Positions 20,443 to 27,780 of a stretch of 64,000 nt of DNA are shown here, one piece after another. This stretch comes from Porphyromonas pogonae (GTDB lineage Bacteria > Bacteroidota > Bacteroidia > Bacteroidales > Porphyromonadaceae). The notes under the pieces were generated by a model. That model saw only the letters and a program-made list of their open reading frames with translations. It ran no database searches and was not told the origin of the DNA. The DNA lies in the NCBI RefSeq assembly GCF_036320655.1, contig NZ_CP143258.1:1612001-1676000 (forward strand), in the 5' to 3' direction. Numbering within the stretch: position 1 is the first letter of the stretch; every line of letters starts with the position of its first letter. The position numbers and the translations under genes were made by a program.

Positions 20443-21221
20443 ACCAAAGTATCTCTCCAAAATATCAAATGGATATAGTTCAAAAGATAAGTACCAGTTT
20501 ATTTGAGCAATTCAGGAGTTATGAAAATGTTGAAGCGTATTTAAGCAAATGGCATCAAGAAGAACAGGGGTGGAATAATTTTTGGGAGAACTTCCAGTTC
20601 TATTATAGAGATGAGGAAAAAAAGAAAATAGATGCAGTAAAGACACTCCATAATGTTGATGGCGAAACATTACTGAAGATTGCAATTGATTTGGGGATAG
20701 ATACTCCTGATTATATCCCAAGCATACCAACTTTCAAAAATGAATTAAAGTCCAGTTATGAAACAGCAAGCCTAACATTTGAAAAGGCATTTAGAAATGT
20801 AGAGACAGATCCAAGCCTCGCTATCGGATTAGCAAACTCAGCCCTTGAAAGCATTATTAAGGAGATTCTGAAGGATTCAAGAATAAATGTAATATGGAGT
20901 GAAAAAGAGACCCTGACAAAACTCATTGGGAATATCTGCAAAGCATTCGGATTGCAGAGTAATGGGAATCTCCCAAAAGAGATAAAGACTTTAGCCAGTT
21001 CTCTAATAAATGCAGGGAAAGCGATAGAGGATTTACGTAGCGATAAGACGGAATTTCATGGAAAAACTGATGGAGATTTAATGATTAAAGATGCAGTATA
21101 TGCTTACTTTGTCGTCAATGTAACAACCACTATTGGTTTATTTCTTCTCAATTTCTATAAATCTAATTATCCATCGGTTGATAAGTCTGAGACGATTTCT
21201 GATGACGAACTTCCTTTTTAA
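20439..21221 (+). CDS. abortive-infection-type protein (Abi_C-like C-terminus)
   Basis: A 260-residue protein whose second half resembles the Abi_C/AbiJ C-terminal domain: SLAIGLANSALESIIKEIL, then a helical stretch and EDLRSDKTEFHGKTDGDLMIKDAVYAYFVVN. This includes the R..K..FHG signature seen in HEPN-like folds. The N-terminal 90 residues are not recognised. Abi_C proteins are associated with phage exclusion; mechanism here unknown. The start overlaps the nuclease stop (ATGA), indicating coupled translation within the RM operon. HEPN ribonuclease activity is possible but the usual RxxxxH is not exact (RSDKTEFH). Confidence 0.7.
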   Translation: MNQSISPKYQMDIVQKISTSLFEQFRSYENVEAYLSKWHQEEQGWNNFWENFQFYYRDEEKKKIDAVKTLHNVDGETLLKIAIDLGIDTPDYIPSIPTFKNELKSSYETASLTFEKAFRNVETDPSLAIGLANSALESIIKEILKDSRINVIWSEKETLTKLIGNICKAFGLQSNGNLPKEIKTLASSLINAGKAIEDLRSDKTEFHGKTDGDLMIKDAVYAYFVVNVTTTIGLFLLNFYKSNYPSVDKSETISDDELPF

Positions 21222-21232
21222 TCAAAACGGTA

Positions 21233-22486
21233 ATGAAAAAATATAAACTTGGAGATTTGATAGAGGTAACAAGAGGAGCAAGCCTTAGTGGTGATTTCTA
21301 TGCAGCATCGGGCAAATACATTCGCCTGACCTGTGGTAATTTTGATTATCGCAACAACTGCTTTAAGGAGAATACCTCTAAGGACAATCTTTATTATACA
21401 GGAGAGTTCAAGGAGGAATTTCTACTTGAAAAGGGAGATTTGATAACTCCACTAACCGAACAAGCTATCGGCTTGCTCGGTTCTACCGCATGGATTCCTG
21501 AAAGCGGGAAATATATTCAAAGTCAGGATATAGCCAAGATTACCTGCACAGAGGAACAGTTTGATAAAAAGTTTGCCTATTATCTCATATCTTCTGATAT
21601 GGTGAAACGGCAACTAAGTGCAGCCGCCCAACAAACAAAAATTAGGCATACCTCTCCTGATAAAATAAAAGACTGCACCGTATGGTTACCTCCTTTGGCA
21701 GAGCAAAAACAGATAGGGCAACTTTTATTTGATATTGACTGTAAAATAGAAGTCAATCGTGCGATAAATCATAATTTAGAGGCGATGGCAAAGCAACTCT
21801 ACGACTATTGGTTTGTACAGTTCGATTTTCCCGATGAGAACGGTAAGCCGTATAAAAGTAGCGGAGGCAAGATGGTGTGGAATGAGAAACTCAAACGAGA
21901 GATACCAGAGGGTTGGACTGACGGCATTTTCTCTAATATTGCTAACATTACGATGGGGCAATCTCCTGATGGATCAAGTTATAATGAAGAAGGAAACGGC
22001 AGTGTTTTCTATCAAGGGAGTACAGATTTTGGGATGCGTTTTCCTTCTGTTCGAATGTTCACAACATCCCCTTCTCGGTTTGCGAAGCAAGGAGACATTC
22101 TTATGAGTGTTCGTGCCCCAGTCGGAGCTGTCAATATCGCTAACAATGATTGTTGTATAGGACGAGGGCTGTCAGCGATTAGCGCAAAGATTGGTTCAAT
22201 AACCTATATCTACTATGTCATTCATTATTTAAGAATCCATTTTGATAGCCTTAATACAGCTGGAACAACATTCGGAGCAATAACAAAAGACGATCTCTAC
22301 AATCTCCCTGTTGTTGTCCCTCATAATAGAGTAATTGAGTTATTTGAATCTATTTGCAAACCAATCTTCGATAAACAGATGGGAATAGGTCTTGAAATAG
22401 AACGCGTCACTAAGCTACGAGACGAACTTCTTCCTCTCCTGATGAATGGTCAGGTATCGGTAAATTATGATTTAGCGAACGATTAA
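21233..22486 (+). CDS. hsdS: type I specificity subunit S, expressed copy (locus 1)
   Basis: A 417-residue HsdS with two target-recognition domains. TRD A covers about residues 1-160; the central helix region follows (QKQIGQLLFDIDCKIEVNRAINHNLEAMAKQLYDYW). TRD B covers about 230-390, and a conserved tail reads LRDELLPLLMNGQVSVNYDL. Each TRD reads one half of a bipartite site. Inversion sites sit exactly at the codons for NHNL (residue 178) and VNYDL (near the end). Alternative TRD cassettes lie immediately downstream, so this is the currently expressed version. Confidence 0.92.
   Translation: MKKYKLGDLIEVTRGASLSGDFYAASGKYIRLTCGNFDYRNNCFKENTSKDNLYYTGEFKEEFLLEKGDLITPLTEQAIGLLGSTAWIPESGKYIQSQDIAKITCTEEQFDKKFAYYLISSDMVKRQLSAAAQQTKIRHTSPDKIKDCTVWLPPLAEQKQIGQLLFDIDCKIEVNRAINHNLEAMAKQLYDYWFVQFDFPDENGKPYKSSGGKMVWNEKLKREIPEGWTDGIFSNIANITMGQSPDGSSYNEEGNGSVFYQGSTDFGMRFPSVRMFTTSPSRFAKQGDILMSVRAPVGAVNIANNDCCIGRGLSAISAKIGSITYIYYVIHYLRIHFDSLNTAGTTFGAITKDDLYNLPVVVPHNRVIELFESICKPIFDKQMGIGLEIERVTKLRDELLPLLMNGQVSVNYDLAND
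21765..21778 (+). repeat. hsdS inversion site S1
   Basis: TAAATCATAATTTA, forward orientation, encoding the NHNL junction between the central region and TRD B of hsdS. The 50 or so bases to its right are nearly identical to those right of S3 (24147). Confidence 0.7.
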
Positions 22487-23018
22487 GGGCTATTTTCTTT
22501 TCAAATGCTTCTAAACAGTTGGCTATGGCTGTTTGATTTTCAATTGGATACGGCTCAATCTCAATGGTAGAGAGGGCTATATCCAATTGGAGGTTCTTTA
22601 TGCCCGATGTTTTCCCTTCAAAGTTGAAAAACACGCCACTATTATACAGATACTGCCAATATTGGTAGATAAAGAATGAGTTCCATCCGTCTTTTACCCT
22701 AAAAGCAACGCAGAAATTGGAACAAACTACGTCCGTTGATATAGAAAGTAGGTTTTCGGAGATGTACACGGCACGCCCAGTTGATTGGGTGGGGCTTCCT
22801 CCTGATTTCTCTATTACAATATCTCCGAGTTTGAGTAATTTCTGTTGAAATGAGCGGTCAGAGACGTAGCGAAGAGGAATATTGGCAAATTCATTGTTAC
22901 TTATGGGTACAATGTCTGCCCCTCTCACACAAGAAACGGCATGAGGGGTTTCTATACTTGGGGATTCATTTCCCCAGTCTCCGGCAATAAAAACATCTAT
23001 AATCTCTGATAACTTCAT
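22410..23018 (-). CDS. silent hsdS N-terminal half (TRD C cassette)
   Basis: A 202-residue frame beginning MKLSEIIDVFIAGDWG and ending its similarity at ENQTAIANCLEAFEKKIALNRSLNHNL, the same central helix as the expressed HsdS. After site S2 the frame reads out of register through the 3' end of hsdS (a meaningless tail). It supplies an N-terminal recognition domain only. It has its own start codon and a TATCTTTG box 20 bp upstream. Inversion between S2 and S3 would join it in frame to the C-terminal half at 24.2 kb and make a complete second HsdS. Confidence 0.85.
   Translation of the reverse strand: MKLSEIIDVFIAGDWGNESPSIETPHAVSCVRGADIVPISNNEFANIPLRYVSDRSFQQKLLKLGDIVIEKSGGSPTQSTGRAVYISENLLSISTDVVCSNFCVAFRVKDGWNSFFIYQYWQYLYNSGVFFNFEGKTSGIKNLQLDIALSTIEIEPYPIENQTAIANCLEAFEKKIALNRSLNHNLPIPDHSSGEEEVRLVA
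22461..22474 (-). repeat. hsdS inversion site S2
   Basis: Reverse complement of S1. It is shared by two convergent genes: it encodes VNYDL at the end of the expressed hsdS and NHNL at the end of the opposing cassette. Confidence 0.7.
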
Positions 23019-23037
23019 TCTTGTTTCTATTTTACTG

Positions 23038-23045
23038 CAAAGATA
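23038..23045 (-). promoter_or_regulatory. -7 box travelling with TRD C cassette
   Basis: TATCTTTG on the minus strand, about 20 bp before the cassette start at 23018. It lies inside the invertible segment, so promoter and cassette move together. Confidence 0.45.
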
Positions 23046-23094
23046 CAGTTCCAAAAGCAAAATGACGAAGAAATCAAAGATAAAATGGCTACTA

Positions 23095-24087
23095 TCAGCC
23101 TATATACTTGCGGTGTGCCATTTTTACATTTGCTTGATTTACCATAGCGTAATGCAATGTGGTATCAATCTTTACATGCCCCAATAGTCGTTGTACTTGT
23201 TCAATGGGCATACCTTTGTCAATAGCCATAGTTGCTAAGGTACGACGAAACTTGTGCGGATGCACCTTGTTCAGTCCTGCTCGCTTACCAAGTTGCCGTA
23301 AACGCGTTTCTACTCCTCCTATTGTCAGTCTGTTGTGGGGTAAGGATAAAGATACAAACAGAGCAGGGTTCGTATCCGTTCTGCTTTCAAGATACCGTTT
23401 GAGATGTATTTTTGTCCGTGCATTGAAATAGACCTCGCGCTCCTTATTGCCTTTGCCAAATACAACGCATTGCCGTTCGTGAAAGTCTATGTCTTCACGG
23501 TTCATCTTTACCAATTCGCCTACACGCATACCTGTGGAAGCCAATAAATCTATCATTGCCAAGTCTCTGATTTCGTGGCAGGTATCACGCAACACCTCCA
23601 TGTGTTCATCGCTTATTACTTCTTTGACAAGGCTTTCAGTACGCACTTTATGAATACGGCGTACAGGGCTTTTAGCGATATAGTCTTCATCCTCCAACCA
23701 TGCAAAGAAGCTGGAAAATATGCGCCTTAGGTTGTCTATCGTAACTCTACTTGAGCCACGTTCCTCTTGATAGCGAGCAAGATAGGAGCGAATGTCGTTT
23801 GTTTCGAGTTCACCTATTCGTTTTTGTTCACTTCTCAACAAGGCTTCTATGGACGATTGGTAATAGCATAACGTTTTATCTGAACAACCCTCTATTTTCT
23901 TGGCAGAAATAAAGGCTTGCAGAAGTTCTCCATTAGCTTGCTCTCGTTGTTGTTCTTCATTTTCGACTGGCATCACTACCACTTGCTCAAAGGCGTTTTT
24001 CAATACCATTCGCAATCTTGCTTGTTGCCTTATATCTAAAATATCAGACATCTCGGCAAGAATGTTCTCTATTTTTTTCTCTTTCAT
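23095..24087 (-). CDS. tyrosine recombinase, probable hsdS invertase (locus 1)
   Basis: A 330-residue XerC/D-like recombinase. A SAM-like N-terminal domain (LLQAFISAKKIEGCSDKTLCYYQSSIEALL) is followed by the catalytic fold: STGMRVGELVKM (first Arg), VHPHKFRRTLATMAIDKG (HxxR), LLGHVKIDTTLHYAMV (Tyr nucleophile). It lies wholly inside the segment bounded by S2 and S3, between two halves of silent hsdS. This is the arrangement of Bacteroidales hsdS inversion systems. The role as invertase is inferred from position. Confidence 0.88.
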   Translation of the reverse strand: MKEKKIENILAEMSDILDIRQQARLRMVLKNAFEQVVVMPVENEEQQREQANGELLQAFISAKKIEGCSDKTLCYYQSSIEALLRSEQKRIGELETNDIRSYLARYQEERGSSRVTIDNLRRIFSSFFAWLEDEDYIAKSPVRRIHKVRTESLVKEVISDEHMEVLRDTCHEIRDLAMIDLLASTGMRVGELVKMNREDIDFHERQCVVFGKGNKEREVYFNARTKIHLKRYLESRTDTNPALFVSLSLPHNRLTIGGVETRLRQLGKRAGLNKVHPHKFRRTLATMAIDKGMPIEQVQRLLGHVKIDTTLHYAMVNQANVKMAHRKYIG

Positions 24088-24146
24088 CTAATTATTATTT
24101 TGGTGATATACCATAATAACGAAAACATCGGAGAACATAGAAAGAT

Positions 24147-24160
24147 TAAATCATAATTTA
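24147..24160 (+). repeat. hsdS inversion site S3
   Basis: TAAATCATAATTTA, same orientation as S1 and opposite to S2 and S4. It marks the left end of the TRD D cassette. Confidence 0.7.
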
Positions 24161-24166
24161 GAGGCG

Positions 24167-24928
24167 ATGGCAAAGCAACTCTACGACTATTGGTTTGTGC
24201 AGTTCGACTTCCCCAACGCTAAGGGTAAGCCGTATAAGTCCAGCGGTGGAAAGATGGTGTGGAATGAGAAGTTGAAGCGAGAAATACCAGAAGGATGGGA
24301 AGTATTGCCCCTTTTTGAAGCAATTAGTGTACAATATGGATTCCCTTTTGCCACTGAACAATTTACAGAGGAAATAACAAATGTTCCAGTTGTTCGTATT
24401 AGAGACATACTTGAGGGTACGACTTCCGCATACTCTCTTGAAGACACAGATGAAAAATACCGTTTGAATGAAGGTGATGTCCTCGTCGGAATGGACGGTA
24501 ATTTCCATATAAACTTCTGGCATAATAATGAGGCATATCTTAATCAACGATGCGTGAGATTGCGACCATATGGTGACTCTGACATTTCTTCAATTCAAAT
24601 CTTGCATGGTATAAGTCCCTATATCAAGGCAAAGGAGCAGAGTGCCAAAGGTTCAACCGTTGGGCATCTTTCAGATAAGGATATGAAAGGATTGTATCTT
24701 ATACAATCTATAAACACAATGAACTTCAATTCACGGAAGACACTTGATGTATTGCTTTCGTTGATTATTAGGGATAAGAAAGAGATACTCTCGCTGACTA
24801 AGCTACGTGACGAGCTTCTTCCTCTTTTGATGAACGGTCAGGTGTCGGTAAATTATGATTTATCACCCATCAGTACTGTTTTCTCTCAAACAATTCTGTC
24901 AATTGCACGGCTTGCTGTTGCAGCCTGA
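24167..24928 (+). CDS. silent hsdS C-terminal half (TRD D cassette)
   Basis: A 253-residue frame beginning in the conserved central region (MAKQLYDYWFVQFDFPNAKGKPYKSSGG) with no N-terminal TRD. It carries a different second recognition domain and the conserved tail LRDELLPLLMNGQVSVNYDL. After site S4 it runs antisense into the MobC-like gene. The frame is open leftward through S3, with an in-frame stop at 24104, so no complete HsdS is made in this orientation. Inversion S2-S3 would place TRD C in front of it. Confidence 0.85.
   Translation: MAKQLYDYWFVQFDFPNAKGKPYKSSGGKMVWNEKLKREIPEGWEVLPLFEAISVQYGFPFATEQFTEEITNVPVVRIRDILEGTTSAYSLEDTDEKYRLNEGDVLVGMDGNFHINFWHNNEAYLNQRCVRLRPYGDSDISSIQILHGISPYIKAKEQSAKGSTVGHLSDKDMKGLYLIQSINTMNFNSRKTLDVLLSLIIRDKKEILSLTKLRDELLPLLMNGQVSVNYDLSPISTVFSQTILSIARLAVAA
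24849..24862 (-). repeat. hsdS inversion site S4
   Basis: Reverse-orientation copy of the TAAATCATAATTTA site in the VNYDL codons at the end of the TRD D cassette, 8 bp from the 3' end of the MobC-like gene. Confidence 0.65.
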
Positions 24929-25289
24929 TGATAGTTTGGGAATAGCTTTCGAGTTTATCCAGCATTCGTTGAGCAGTGGCGACAGAATGATAAGCATTGA
25001 GGACTTTTACGGCTTCGTTGTATAGCACGCCTATCTTATGAGTTAAGGCAACAATTTCGGAGAGTTTATCTAAGTAAGGCTCCTTTGAAGGGTCTTGGCT
25101 GATGACCTTAAAGGCTTCACCCAAGAGTCTTGCTCGGACATAGTCGCTTTTTGTCTTTGCTCCCGACTTGCGGTAGAGCCTGATAAGTTTCTGCTGGTCT
25201 TCGGAATTAGGTATCCTGATGTGCCATCTGTCCCACCGTGGGCAGGTGGCACATCTGCCATCTGGCTTCTTTTGTTTCTGCTTTTTCAT
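24870..25289 (-). CDS. MobC-like relaxosome accessory protein
   Basis: A 139-residue basic protein. Its ribbon-helix-helix-like section (RWHIRIPNSEDQQKLIRLYRKSGAKTKSDYVRARLLGEAF) and C-terminal helices (IVALTHKIGVLYNEAVKVLNAYHSVATAQRMLDKLE) fit the Bacteroidales mobilization proteins that help a relaxase at oriT. In comparable elements the relaxase gene begins at or just after this stop. Here the next bases are site S4 of the RM locus, and no relaxase follows. This element therefore lacks its own nickase in the window. Confidence 0.72.
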   Translation of the reverse strand: MKKQKQKKPDGRCATCPRWDRWHIRIPNSEDQQKLIRLYRKSGAKTKSDYVRARLLGEAFKVISQDPSKEPYLDKLSEIVALTHKIGVLYNEAVKVLNAYHSVATAQRMLDKLESYSQTIIRLQQQAVQLTELFERKQY

Positions 25290-25482
25290 TGCTGTCTAAT
25301 CACGACTTCGGAGTGATTTAATTCCCCTTTCGGGGCAAGGGGCTTTGTGGGACAAATGGCAATTTGTGGTACAAAGGCACACCTTGCTGATGTAGAAAAT
25401 GGGATTATAAGCCCATGCCGTGTTACTGCATTCGGTAAATGCGGCAACTCGGCGTAGGCTTGTGTTCCGTGAACGCGGTAAT
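25290..25482 (-). other. structured non-coding region between MobC-like and DUF3408 genes (oriT candidate)
   Basis: No credible gene. Small dyads include CCCC-tttc-GGGG near 25322 and CAATTTGTGG/ACAAATGG pairs near 25350-25370. Position between DUF3408 and the MobC-like gene equals that of structured intergenic regions at 42938-43157 and 55200-55450, so an origin of transfer is a reasonable guess. Confidence 0.3.
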
Positions 25483-25989
25483 TCAGAGTTTCCGCCACGT
25501 TTCCACATCATCTTTGTAGCGGTCAAGGTGTTCCCGAAGAACCTGCTCCGCATACCCCGAAATACTCGCTCCCTGCTCGCCAATCTTCCGTACCACATAG
25601 TCCAACCTCCTTTGGGTTTCTTCAGATACATACACGGCTTTACGGTGGCTGACACGAAGCGGCTGGAGGTATTTCTCTAAAAACTCGGATAAACGCTCTC
25701 TGCCCTTGGATTTGCCCACTCGTTGTTGAGTTCCTTCAACAGGAACCGCTCTCCCCGTTGTGGACAAGTCCGTTTCTTGGCATGGCGTTTGGGAGATTTC
25801 CTCATGGTTCCCCTTTTCTTCCAGTTCCTCCACTTGAACGGAGTCGAACCTTTTCTTTTCCTCCTCATAATATATAGGCTGGTCAAAATCGGGCAATTCT
25901 TCGGGCTTTCGGAGCTTGACGCCATAATTTCCCATATCCCTGATGGCTTGCTCCAAGCGCAGTCTTCTCTTTTCTTCTATGGTTGTCAT
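25483..25989 (-). CDS. DUF3408 family protein
   Basis: A 168-residue protein of the Bacteroidales conjugation-associated family DUF3408. The N-terminal half is charged and poorly structured. The conserved C-terminal part (LRVSHRKAVYVSEETQRRLDYVVRKIGEQGASISGYAEQVLREHLDRYKDD) resembles a ribbon-helix-helix domain, suggesting DNA binding. It lies between HTH and mob genes, as do the copies at 43.2 and 53.2 kb. It overlaps the upstream HTH stop by 4 bp. Confidence 0.85.
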   Translation of the reverse strand: MTTIEEKRRLRLEQAIRDMGNYGVKLRKPEELPDFDQPIYYEEEKKRFDSVQVEELEEKGNHEEISQTPCQETDLSTTGRAVPVEGTQQRVGKSKGRERLSEFLEKYLQPLRVSHRKAVYVSEETQRRLDYVVRKIGEQGASISGYAEQVLREHLDRYKDDVETWRKL

Positions 25990-26291
25990 GGCTTCTTGGA
26001 TATTGGATAATAGTGTCTTTCAAGCATGGCCTGTATGTCGCTCTGCCTGTAGAGAATCTTGCCCCCGATTTTGCAGTAGGCAATCGTACCGTTGTCCCGA
26101 TAATCCTGAAGTGTGCGGGGGCTCAGCCGTAACTGCTTGCAAACCTCCTCTCCCGTGAGGTAAACCTCTCCGCCCAACATTGGACGAGTCGTGGTACAAT
26201 AACGCTCCAGTTTCTTCAGTATGCCCTCCATCAACTGTGCAAACATCTGCATCTGAGGGTCTTTCTGTGTAATGATTTCGTTCTCTGTCAT
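25986..26291 (-). CDS. helix-turn-helix excisionase-like protein
   Basis: A 101-residue protein. The C-terminal winged HTH reads LTGEEVCKQLRLSPRTLQDYRDNGTIAYCKIGGKILYRQSDIQAMLERHY. The N-terminal helix precedes the recurrent RPMLGGEVYLTGEEV hinge found in the other 'type B' HTH genes here (44976, 51809, 6702). Likely a directionality or regulatory factor; function inferred. It is translationally coupled to DUF3408. Confidence 0.78.
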   Translation of the reverse strand: MTENEIITQKDPQMQMFAQLMEGILKKLERYCTTTRPMLGGEVYLTGEEVCKQLRLSPRTLQDYRDNGTIAYCKIGGKILYRQSDIQAMLERHYYPISKKP

Positions 26292-26294
26292 AGT

Positions 26295-26573
26295 TCATTC
26301 ATTCTTTGCGTTCAGTATCTCCATGATGTCACTCTCCTTGTAATAGCATTTATGCCCAATCATGGAGAATGGGATTTTGCCCGTGTCCCGATAGGATTGC
26401 AGCGTGCGCTTGCTGATTCCGAGCCTACGGCACACGGCTTCATTGTCGAGCCAATCGTCTAACTTGGGCGGATTGCCAATGAGTTGTTCGATACTGTGGA
26501 TAAATTCTGCAAAGTCGGAACAGTGTCGCTCCCATGCCTTGCGGTCGATGATGATAAGTTTCATTGCATTCAT
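26295..26573 (-). CDS. helix-turn-helix excisionase-like protein
   Basis: A 92-residue protein with a winged HTH (WLDNEAVCRRLGISKRTLQSYRDTGKIPFSMIGHKCYYKESDIMEIL). This is the 'type A' partner of the adjacent HTH gene; the same A/B pairing occurs at 44335/44976 and 52104/51809. It heads the minus-strand unit HTH-HTH-DUF3408, with a TATCTTTG box about 70 bp upstream. An alternative start is Met4 (MKLIIID). Confidence 0.78.
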   Translation of the reverse strand: MNAMKLIIIDRKAWERHCSDFAEFIHSIEQLIGNPPKLDDWLDNEAVCRRLGISKRTLQSYRDTGKIPFSMIGHKCYYKESDIMEILNAKNE

Positions 26574-26644
26574 TTTGTTTTGATTACGTTGTTGTTACTC
26601 GGCAAACAAACTCATATACAGTCCTTTGCCGTTATTGTCGTGTG

Positions 26645-26652
26645 CAAAGATA
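26645..26652 (-). promoter_or_regulatory. -7 box for HTH-HTH-DUF3408 unit
   Basis: TATCTTTG on the minus strand, about 72 bp before the first HTH gene. Confidence 0.5.
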
Positions 26653-27116
26653 GGCCCATAGGTGCATAGAAAAAAGGAACGGAGAAAAGCAGGGAAATAG
26701 AGGGAAAATAAGGGAAGTTAAAGATGAAAACAATGGGAAGATAAAAGAATTGTGGTAATGAGAAGAGGTGCCGGTTTGTTCTATATCAGCGAATATTGAG
26801 GCAGGTAACTCCCGAACATTCGAGAGTTCGACATATCGAAAGTTCTATCGTTCGATAAACAGATAGTCCGAACGGTCGATATTTTGAAAGAACAATAATT
26901 CTTTCTTCCGAGCTCTATTGAGAAATAGAGCAAAAGGTTATTTATACGATTGCTCGATTGAATATTTGTTTTATCGCTTGCGTCCAAAGAGCCTGAGTAT
27001 GCCGTATTCGTTCGGGCATTTTTTTTGGCAGTTCGCCTATTGCTGCAAGGTTGGAGCGAAAAATACGACCGCACAAAAGATATTGCTTTGGCAATACGAT
27101 TGTATCAAAGCACAGA
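26653..27116. other. non-coding region with TCGA-rich dyads
   Basis: I see no convincing gene. Between about 26810 and 26885 TTCGA, TCGAA and TCGAT recur in a 75-bp stretch with dyads such as CGAAC...GTTCG and TATCG...CGATA, a plausible protein-binding array. Near 27000-27028 a short stem ATGCC...GGCAT is followed by eight Ts on the plus strand. Confidence 0.35.
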
Positions 27117-27161
27117 GAAAAAGCCCTGCGGTGGAGATTTTCCGCTCCATTTGCAGGGCTT
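27117..27161 (-). terminator. terminator of the integrase-DUF1896 unit
   Basis: Stem AAGCCCTGC / GCAGGGCTT (27121-27129, 27153-27161) with an inner GTGGAG/CTCCAT pairing. On the minus strand it is followed by TTTTTCTC. It lies 100 bp past the DUF1896 stop. Confidence 0.65.
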
Positions 27162-27260
27162 GACCTTGCGAGCAATCAAGGCAACTGCCATACCTTTGCC
27201 CGACCGATTACGGCTTCAGGAGATTTGTGTGAGGTTGTTTGCAGAGAATAAGCGTTGGAT

Positions 27261-27728
27261 TTATCCGTTCGTCTGACCGATTATTGGCAAGTTATTGCTC
27301 TCAATGAGCAGCACAATCGTGCCTGTGAGTTCGGTGCAAAGGCGGTCGTATTGTCCGCTTGCGACAAATTCGTCCGTCAAACCGAACTTGTCGAATGTGG
27401 CTTGAACAGCCTTGTTCGACAACAAAATGGGTGCGAGTCTTTCAGGAAGCGGTGCAGGCAGTTCCCTTTCAAACTCGTTTTCCAACACGGATACAAGCGT
27501 ATCATACTTGGAAAAATGCAAACCCTGATACAAGACCTCGCTTGCCACGCTCTCCGCTTCGGGATGCGTGAAGCCCTGTGCCACTGCATCGCAGTAGGCG
27601 GTGAGAGCCATGTCTGCCCGTGCGGTAATAAACTCTGTGTCTTGCAGTCTTTCAGGGTGATGCTCATCAATGTAACTTCTTAGCTTCAACTGAAAGTAGG
27701 AAAACTCCTGTTTGTTGTTCTGTTTCAT
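27261..27728 (-). CDS. DUF1896 family protein
   Basis: A 155-residue homologue of the protein at 9204: FSYFQLKLRSYIDEHHPE, TEFITARADMALTAYCDAVAQG, LYQGLHFSKYDTLVSVLENEFE, YDRLCTELTGTIVLLIE. Function unknown. The start at 27728 (MKQNNKQEFSYF) matches that homologue; an upstream extension would run into the preceding integrase gene. It is the last gene of the minus-strand unit int-int-DUF1896. Confidence 0.85.
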   Translation of the reverse strand: MKQNNKQEFSYFQLKLRSYIDEHHPERLQDTEFITARADMALTAYCDAVAQGFTHPEAESVASEVLYQGLHFSKYDTLVSVLENEFERELPAPLPERLAPILLSNKAVQATFDKFGLTDEFVASGQYDRLCTELTGTIVLLIESNNLPIIGQTNG

Positions 27729-27780
27729 AATCGTCTGGTCTTTAATCGTGAATAATAAATGTTTGGCAATTACTTCCTTT

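Noticed and set aside
24141-24160. Reading the TRD D cassette as an independent short HsdS
   Set aside because: It has no N-terminal TRD and opens inside the conserved central helix at the inversion site, so it is better explained as a silent half-gene.
27025-27276. An 83-codon plus-strand frame in the gap after DUF1896
   Set aside because: It spans a terminator hairpin and has no motif or convincing start; several overlapping frames there are equally open.
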